From the NCBI RefSeq assembly GCF_024753565.1, contig NZ_JANTPT010000001.1:124001-188000 (forward strand): a stretch of 64,000 nucleotides of DNA. Direction: 5' to 3'. The notes beneath the pieces are model-generated. The model saw nothing but the letters and a program-made list of their open reading frames with translations. It searched no databases and was not told the origin of the DNA. Each line of letters starts with the position of its first letter. Positions within the stretch are counted from its first letter, which is position 1. Positions 60,293 through 64,000 of this stretch are shown in pieces. This DNA comes from Mechercharimyces sp. CAU 1602. GTDB taxonomy: Bacteria; Bacillota; Bacilli; Thermoactinomycetales; JANTPT01. Both the position numbers and the translations under genes were made by a program.

Positions 60293-61274
60293 AGTGATAT
60301 TGGTCACTGGAGGAACGGGTTCGTGGGGACAGGAGTTAACCCGTCATTTACTCAGAGAAAATCCAAGGGAGATTCGTATTTTTTCACGTAATGAGAGTGC
60401 TCAAGTAATGATGAAGCGTACGTTTGATCATTCAAGAATCCAGTTTCGTGTTGGAGACGTTCGCGATTTAGAAGCCGTGATGGAGGCATGCCGTGGTGTA
60501 GATGTTGTATTTCATTTAGCGGCTCTGAAGCATGTTCCAGTTTGTGAAATGCAACCCGATGAGGCTTTAAAAACAAATGTGACGGGGACAGAAAATATTA
60601 TAAAGGCAAGTATATATCATGAAGTAGAGAAGGTTGTAGATGTATCCACGGATAAGGCGGTTGATCCTATTAACTTCTACGGAATGTCTAAAGCATTTGG
60701 AGAAAAACTATTGATTCGAGGAAACGACCTGGGCAGTAAAACCCGCTTTGTTTGTATTCGAGGGGGTAATGTGCTGGGTACGAGCGGAAGCGTTGTTCCA
60801 TTATTTAAACAGTGTATTTTAAGCGGCAAGGATTTACCTATTACTTCGAAGGAAATGACTCGTTTTTTTCTTACCATCCAAGAAGCTATTTCTCTTTTAT
60901 TGCGCGCCGCTTCAGTATCGGTAGGCGGAGAAACATTTGTGATGAAAATGAAAACCTGCCGCATCATTGATCTTGCACATGTACTGATGAAGAAGCTAGG
61001 AGCAAGGTCAGCTACAGCAATTAAGGAAATCGGCATTCGTCCGGGAGAAAAATTGCATGAAGTGTTGGTTTCCAGTAATGAAGCTCCTCGTACGTATCGT
61101 TATAGCAAACAATATTTTGTGATACTTCCCTATACTTATTCTTCGCAATTATTAGAGCGTTACTCTTCCCTACCCAAAATCGACTTCAAGCAGTATGATT
61201 CCAATGCCAACTTTATGTCACATGAGGAAATTGGAGAATTACTTGTAAAGAGTGGATTGCTGCAGGGAGAGTGA
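60279..61274 (+). CDS. UDP-N-acetylglucosamine 4,6-dehydratase/5-epimerase (CapE/FnlA-like)
   Basis: ATG 60279 lies eight bases after AGGAGG; a TTG two codons earlier is less likely. The 331-residue soluble SDR has ILVTGGTGSWGQELTRHLL (NAD site), RIQFRVGDVRDLEAVM, FHLAALKHVPVCEMQPDEALKTNV, VSTDKAVDPINFYGMSKAFGEKL (catalytic region with Y-x3-K), and RFFLTIQEAISLLL. This is the short, membrane-free type (CapE, FnlA, WbvB, PseB). The C-terminal EKLHEVLVSSNEAPRT stretch is like CapE/FnlA. It dehydrates UDP-GlcNAc and inverts C5, opening the L-sugar route. Confidence 0.87.
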   Translation: MFKDKVILVTGGTGSWGQELTRHLLRENPREIRIFSRNESAQVMMKRTFDHSRIQFRVGDVRDLEAVMEACRGVDVVFHLAALKHVPVCEMQPDEALKTNVTGTENIIKASIYHEVEKVVDVSTDKAVDPINFYGMSKAFGEKLLIRGNDLGSKTRFVCIRGGNVLGTSGSVVPLFKQCILSGKDLPITSKEMTRFFLTIQEAISLLLRAASVSVGGETFVMKMKTCRIIDLAHVLMKKLGARSATAIKEIGIRPGEKLHEVLVSSNEAPRTYRYSKQYFVILPYTYSSQLLERYSSLPKIDFKQYDSNANFMSHEEIGELLVKSGLLQGE

Positions 61275-61315
61275 TGACAGGTTATGGATGTGATAAAGAG
61301 AGGAGATGAAGGCTG

Positions 61316-62170
61316 ATGAGGGTAATGGTGATCGGTGGAACAGGGATGGCTGGTCATATGATTATCGACTACCTGCGAAGCGTTGAGAAGTATGAAGTGT
61401 TAGAAGCTACTCGTACTCCAACTGATCGAGATGGCTGTATATATATGGAGATAGGGGACTCGACTCATATTCGGCAGGTGCTACAAGAATATAAGCCTGG
61501 CGTAGTGGTTAACGCGACAGGTATTTTAAATCAACGTGCTGCAGATAATCTCACGGAGGCGATACGCGTAAATAGTGTTTTTCCACATCAACTCGCGTTG
61601 TGGGGAGAAGAATTTGCTTTTCGACTTGTTCACTTAAGTACAGATTGCGTATTCTCTGGGATGCGGGGACGATATGCAGAGAGAGATCTACCTGATGGAA
61701 AGAGTATATATTCCTTGACGAAACAAGTGGGTGAGGTGACTGCTACCCCACATGTGACCATTCGCACTTCTATTATTGGTCCTGAACTAAAAGAAGATGG
61801 GATCGGTCTCTTTCACTGGTTGATGAAGCAATCAGGAGACATTAGTGGTTATCAAAAGGTATATTGGAGTGGGGTTACTACATTAGAACTGGCGCGTGCC
61901 ATTGAATGGATTTTAGAAAGCACGTTATCTGGATTGGTTCATCTCACACAAGAAAAAATAAGTAAACATGACTTGATCACATTGATAAAAGAAACTTTTA
62001 ATGTGAACCATGTACACATACATCCTACTCAAAGCCCATGTTTGGATCGCAGTCTGATCAATACAAGATCTGATTTTTCTTTCTCGCCTTTACCCTATTC
62101 ACAAATGATTGCTCACTTGAAAGATTGGATGGATCATTCCTTAAGGAGGTATCCATATGAAACGAAGTGA
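61316..62170 (+). CDS. RmlD-like SDR reductase
   Basis: The 284-residue protein resembles dTDP-4-dehydrorhamnose reductase: MRVMVIGGTGMAGHMII, DSTHIRQVLQEYKPGVVVNATGI, HLSTDCVFSGMRGRYAERDLPDGKSIYSLTKQVGE (Y-x3-K) and TIRTSIIGPEL. It has no C-terminal cupin domain, unlike CapF of the FucNAc route, and is closer in layout to the RmlD-type reductase of the UDP-L-rhamnosamine/quinovosamine route. It is expected to reduce the 4-keto group made by the CapE-like enzyme. GGAGATGAAGGCTG precedes ATG 61316. It overlaps the following GT2 gene by 14 bp. Confidence 0.83.
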   Translation: MRVMVIGGTGMAGHMIIDYLRSVEKYEVLEATRTPTDRDGCIYMEIGDSTHIRQVLQEYKPGVVVNATGILNQRAADNLTEAIRVNSVFPHQLALWGEEFAFRLVHLSTDCVFSGMRGRYAERDLPDGKSIYSLTKQVGEVTATPHVTIRTSIIGPELKEDGIGLFHWLMKQSGDISGYQKVYWSGVTTLELARAIEWILESTLSGLVHLTQEKISKHDLITLIKETFNVNHVHIHPTQSPCLDRSLINTRSDFSFSPLPYSQMIAHLKDWMDHSLRRYPYETK

Positions 62171-63359
62171 TGTGGGAATAGTGATGCCAGTATATAATCA
62201 GGTACCTAAGTATTTACGAATGGCGATAAAGTCCATATTGAAGCAGCAGAGTTATACAAACTTTCGATTGGTTATAGTTTTAGATGGTGCAGATGAACAA
62301 ACTAAAAATATTGTTTATAATAGAACGAGAGCCGATAAACGTGTTCATATCATTGACAATAAGGTTAATCAAGGGGTTGCTCATAGCTTAAATGTAGGTT
62401 TTGATTATTTGTGCCAACTACCTAATATCCAATATTTAACATGGGTATCGAGTGACAATATCTATTACCCGCGGTTCGTGGAACGCCTACGCCAAGGATT
62501 GATAAATTCTTCTGTTGATATCGGGCTTGTCTATAGTTATTTTTACTTCATGGATGAAAACGATAAAATCTTACATGACTGTAGCAACGATTCTAAGATG
62601 GTTCAATCTTTAGGAAAACATCGACCACTGGATAAAGAGGAGGTATTAGATTTAATTCCTGTGGGTCCTTCCTTTATGTATAGAAAGAGAGATGCTATGC
62701 TGGTGGGGAAATATCGCAGAAGGATGTTAGAAGATTATGATTATTGGTTGCGTATGTCAGAAGTTACTGGTATTCGATGTATTCCCATCCCATTGATGGC
62801 TTATCGCAGGAACACAGAACACAGTGTATCAAGAAGTATTTCATCTCTGCATGGTCATCGTAGATGGAGAAATGTAAAGCAGTATGTGATAAGAGAAGCA
62901 CGTGAACGTAGAAATATTTCAACTGAGCTAACCATTATCTATGTAGCAGAGGGGAGACGAAATGTGCTCTCTGAAGTAGAGAATTTATTGGAGGGTATTT
63001 ATACTAATTTCACTATTTGGATTGTTTCTGATAGACAAGGTGAAGTGAAAGAAAAGCTGAAATTGATTCCGGATCCGCGTATCAAAATACTCCCTTATCG
63101 GGGGCCGCATGTCGAACGAGTGTATCAAGAGTTATTGAAAGAAGTAAATACTCCCTTTACCTTAATTTACTCCCAGGGCCTTAAGGTACATGGCTTCGAT
63201 ATCTACTTCTTGATGAAACGTCTAAAAGGAGAGAAAGTTCCACTCATACGATCGATCAAACGAACACAACGCCTAAAAAAACTATTAGATCAAAACCTAA
63301 CTTTGATTAACTCCTTAAACCATACAAGTAAATTGAGAGAGGACATGTTGAAAAGTTAA
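62157..63359 (+). CDS. GT2 family glycosyltransferase with degenerate second domain
   Basis: The 400-residue protein begins with a GT-A domain: VGIVMPVYNQVPKYLRMAIKSILKQQ, RLVIVLDGADEQT, the DxD-like WVSSDNIYY, and MLEDYDYWLRMS (catalytic Asp region). After about residue 255 a second stretch, TELTIIYVAEGRRNVLSEVENLLEGIYTNFTIWIVSD, resembles the start of another GT-A fold but lacks a DxD, so it may be degenerate. AGGAGGTATCCAT lies inside the previous gene, which suggests coupled translation. Probably adds a sugar of this cluster; specificity unknown. Confidence 0.85.
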   Translation: MKRSDVGIVMPVYNQVPKYLRMAIKSILKQQSYTNFRLVIVLDGADEQTKNIVYNRTRADKRVHIIDNKVNQGVAHSLNVGFDYLCQLPNIQYLTWVSSDNIYYPRFVERLRQGLINSSVDIGLVYSYFYFMDENDKILHDCSNDSKMVQSLGKHRPLDKEEVLDLIPVGPSFMYRKRDAMLVGKYRRRMLEDYDYWLRMSEVTGIRCIPIPLMAYRRNTEHSVSRSISSLHGHRRWRNVKQYVIREARERRNISTELTIIYVAEGRRNVLSEVENLLEGIYTNFTIWIVSDRQGEVKEKLKLIPDPRIKILPYRGPHVERVYQELLKEVNTPFTLIYSQGLKVHGFDIYFLMKRLKGEKVPLIRSIKRTQRLKKLLDQNLTLINSLNHTSKLREDMLKS

Positions 63360-63471
63360 TGGAGCTTAAAGGATTTTATTATCCGATTAGAAGAGGGACT
63401 TTCAAACATGTATTCTGCTCCTATATTATAGGAAATAAATAGTTGTAGAAAGGAGTTGTTAGACAATTAGT

Positions 63472-64000
63472 ATGAATAAGGGGAAGGTGTGGATCACGGG
63501 TGTGAGTGGGTTCGTTGGTAGATACTTGATTGAAGAATTAGCATCTGCAGGTTTTGAAGTGATAGGAACGGGGAGAAGCACCTTAATCAACACTTCTACA
63601 TCCTATCAATATAAAGCGGTACCCTTAAAAGATAGATCAGCTATCTCTAATTTTCTACAAGTAGAAAAGCCGGATTACGTGATTCACCTCGCAGGGCAGA
63701 AATATATTCCTTATTCTTGGGAGCATCCTATTGAGGTGATTGAGAGTAATGTGATTTCAACATTAAACATTTTAGAAGCTATCCGATTGCTAGACGAAAG
63801 GGCGAAAGTAAAAGTTTTACTTATTGGTTCGGGAAGTGAGTATTTTTCTCCGCCTGGAAAGAGCCATGTCTTTAGTGAGAAAGACGAGACTCATCCTCCA
63901 AATCCATATAGTTGGAGCAAGTGGATGCAGTCAGAAGTCGGGAAAATGTATACGATGATGTACGGTTTATCAGTGGTGACAGCTCGAACTTTTAACTTGT
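63472..64000 (+). CDS. NAD-dependent epimerase/reductase SDR (Rmd-like), 3'-truncated
   Basis: The gene runs off the right edge; 176 residues are visible from ATG 63472. It has VWITGVSGFVGRYLIEEL (NAD site), DYVIHLAGQKYIPYSWEHPIEVIESNVISTLNILEAI, a Ser in LLIGSGSEYF, and PYSWSKWMQSEVG with the Y-x3-K pair. The pattern is that of GDP-4-keto-6-deoxymannose reductases (Rmd) and related SDRs. AGGAGTTG is 17 bases upstream, further than usual. If it is Rmd, the cluster would also make a GDP-6-deoxy sugar; with the missing end this remains open. Confidence 0.75.
   Translation, partial: MNKGKVWITGVSGFVGRYLIEELASAGFEVIGTGRSTLINTSTSYQYKAVPLKDRSAISNFLQVEKPDYVIHLAGQKYIPYSWEHPIEVIESNVISTLNILEAIRLLDERAKVKVLLIGSGSEYFSPPGKSHVFSEKDETHPPNPYSWSKWMQSEVGKMYTMMYGLSVVTARTFNL

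Noticed and set aside
1-64000. CRISPR array, tRNA or rRNA genes, prophage, replication origin
   Set aside because: No regularly spaced direct repeats, no tRNA-like cloverleaf, no rRNA sequence, no phage structural genes and no DnaA-box cluster were seen.

Overview
The window reads as chromosomal DNA of a spore-forming, low-GC Gram-positive bacterium of the order Bacillales. The evidence is spoVA genes, a YhcN/YlaJ-type lipoprotein, CcpA, AbrB, YlaN, a tyrosine T-box and strong AGGAGG ribosome binding sites. A block from 4.2 to 20.7 kb keeps the order ytxG-ytxH-ytxJ, aroA, ccpA, acsA, tyrS, rpsD, trmB that I remember from Bacillus subtilis, but lacks motPS and acuABC and carries extra genes. 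The family could be Thermoactinomycetaceae; that is a guess from general gene content, not a measured placement.

Layout. 0-4 kb: end of a flavin disulfide oxidoreductase gene, a tiny Gly/Tyr-rich membrane protein, a lone cytochrome oxidase subunit IV, an acetyltransferase and an isocitrate/isopropylmalate-type dehydrogenase. 4.2-20.7 kb: the conserved block, with an ECF sigma/anti-sigma pair, an SseB-like protein, mtnN, a class A PBP and an aldehyde dehydrogenase added. Its regulatory sites are readable: tandem sigma-A-like and sigma-B-like promoters before ytxG, a Tyr T-box before tyrS, and an S4-type leader before rpsD. 21.5-29.4 kb: a lipoprotein, then a DUF4912 protein, a GT4 glycosyltransferase and a nucleotidyltransferase/phosphomannomutase fusion, then an MFS exporter.

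29.5-35.5 kb is an accessory island. A decayed IS3-type element is split by a second decayed IS3-type element of opposite orientation. Three AT-rich genes for exported proteins follow, the first carrying a WapA-like N-terminal region. The island ends at a repeat resembling the outer IS end, directly followed by a 5'-truncated acetyltransferase. 35.5-46.2 kb is ordinary core metabolism: methyltransferase, thioesterases, Nudix, GAF/fRMsr, M29 and M42 peptidases, AbrB-like regulator, rhomboid protease, glutaminase, YlaN.

46.4-64 kb holds three sulfotransferase-like genes (two nearly adjacent), a Ca2+/H+ antiporter, NYN and Asp23 proteins, an M20 amidohydrolase, a compact spoVAC-spoVAD-spoVAE operon, and a glycan cluster that runs off the window end: GT4, LegB-like dehydratase, nucleotidyltransferase, UDP-GlcNAc 2-epimerase, CapE-like dehydratase/epimerase, RmlD-like reductase, GT2, and an Rmd-like SDR. 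The epimerase, CapE-like and RmlD-like genes together predict a UDP-activated N-acetylated 6-deoxy-L-sugar. With the sulfotransferases upstream, the most interesting hypothesis is a sulfated surface or spore glycan in a Gram-positive sporeformer. This is inference from motifs and proximity.
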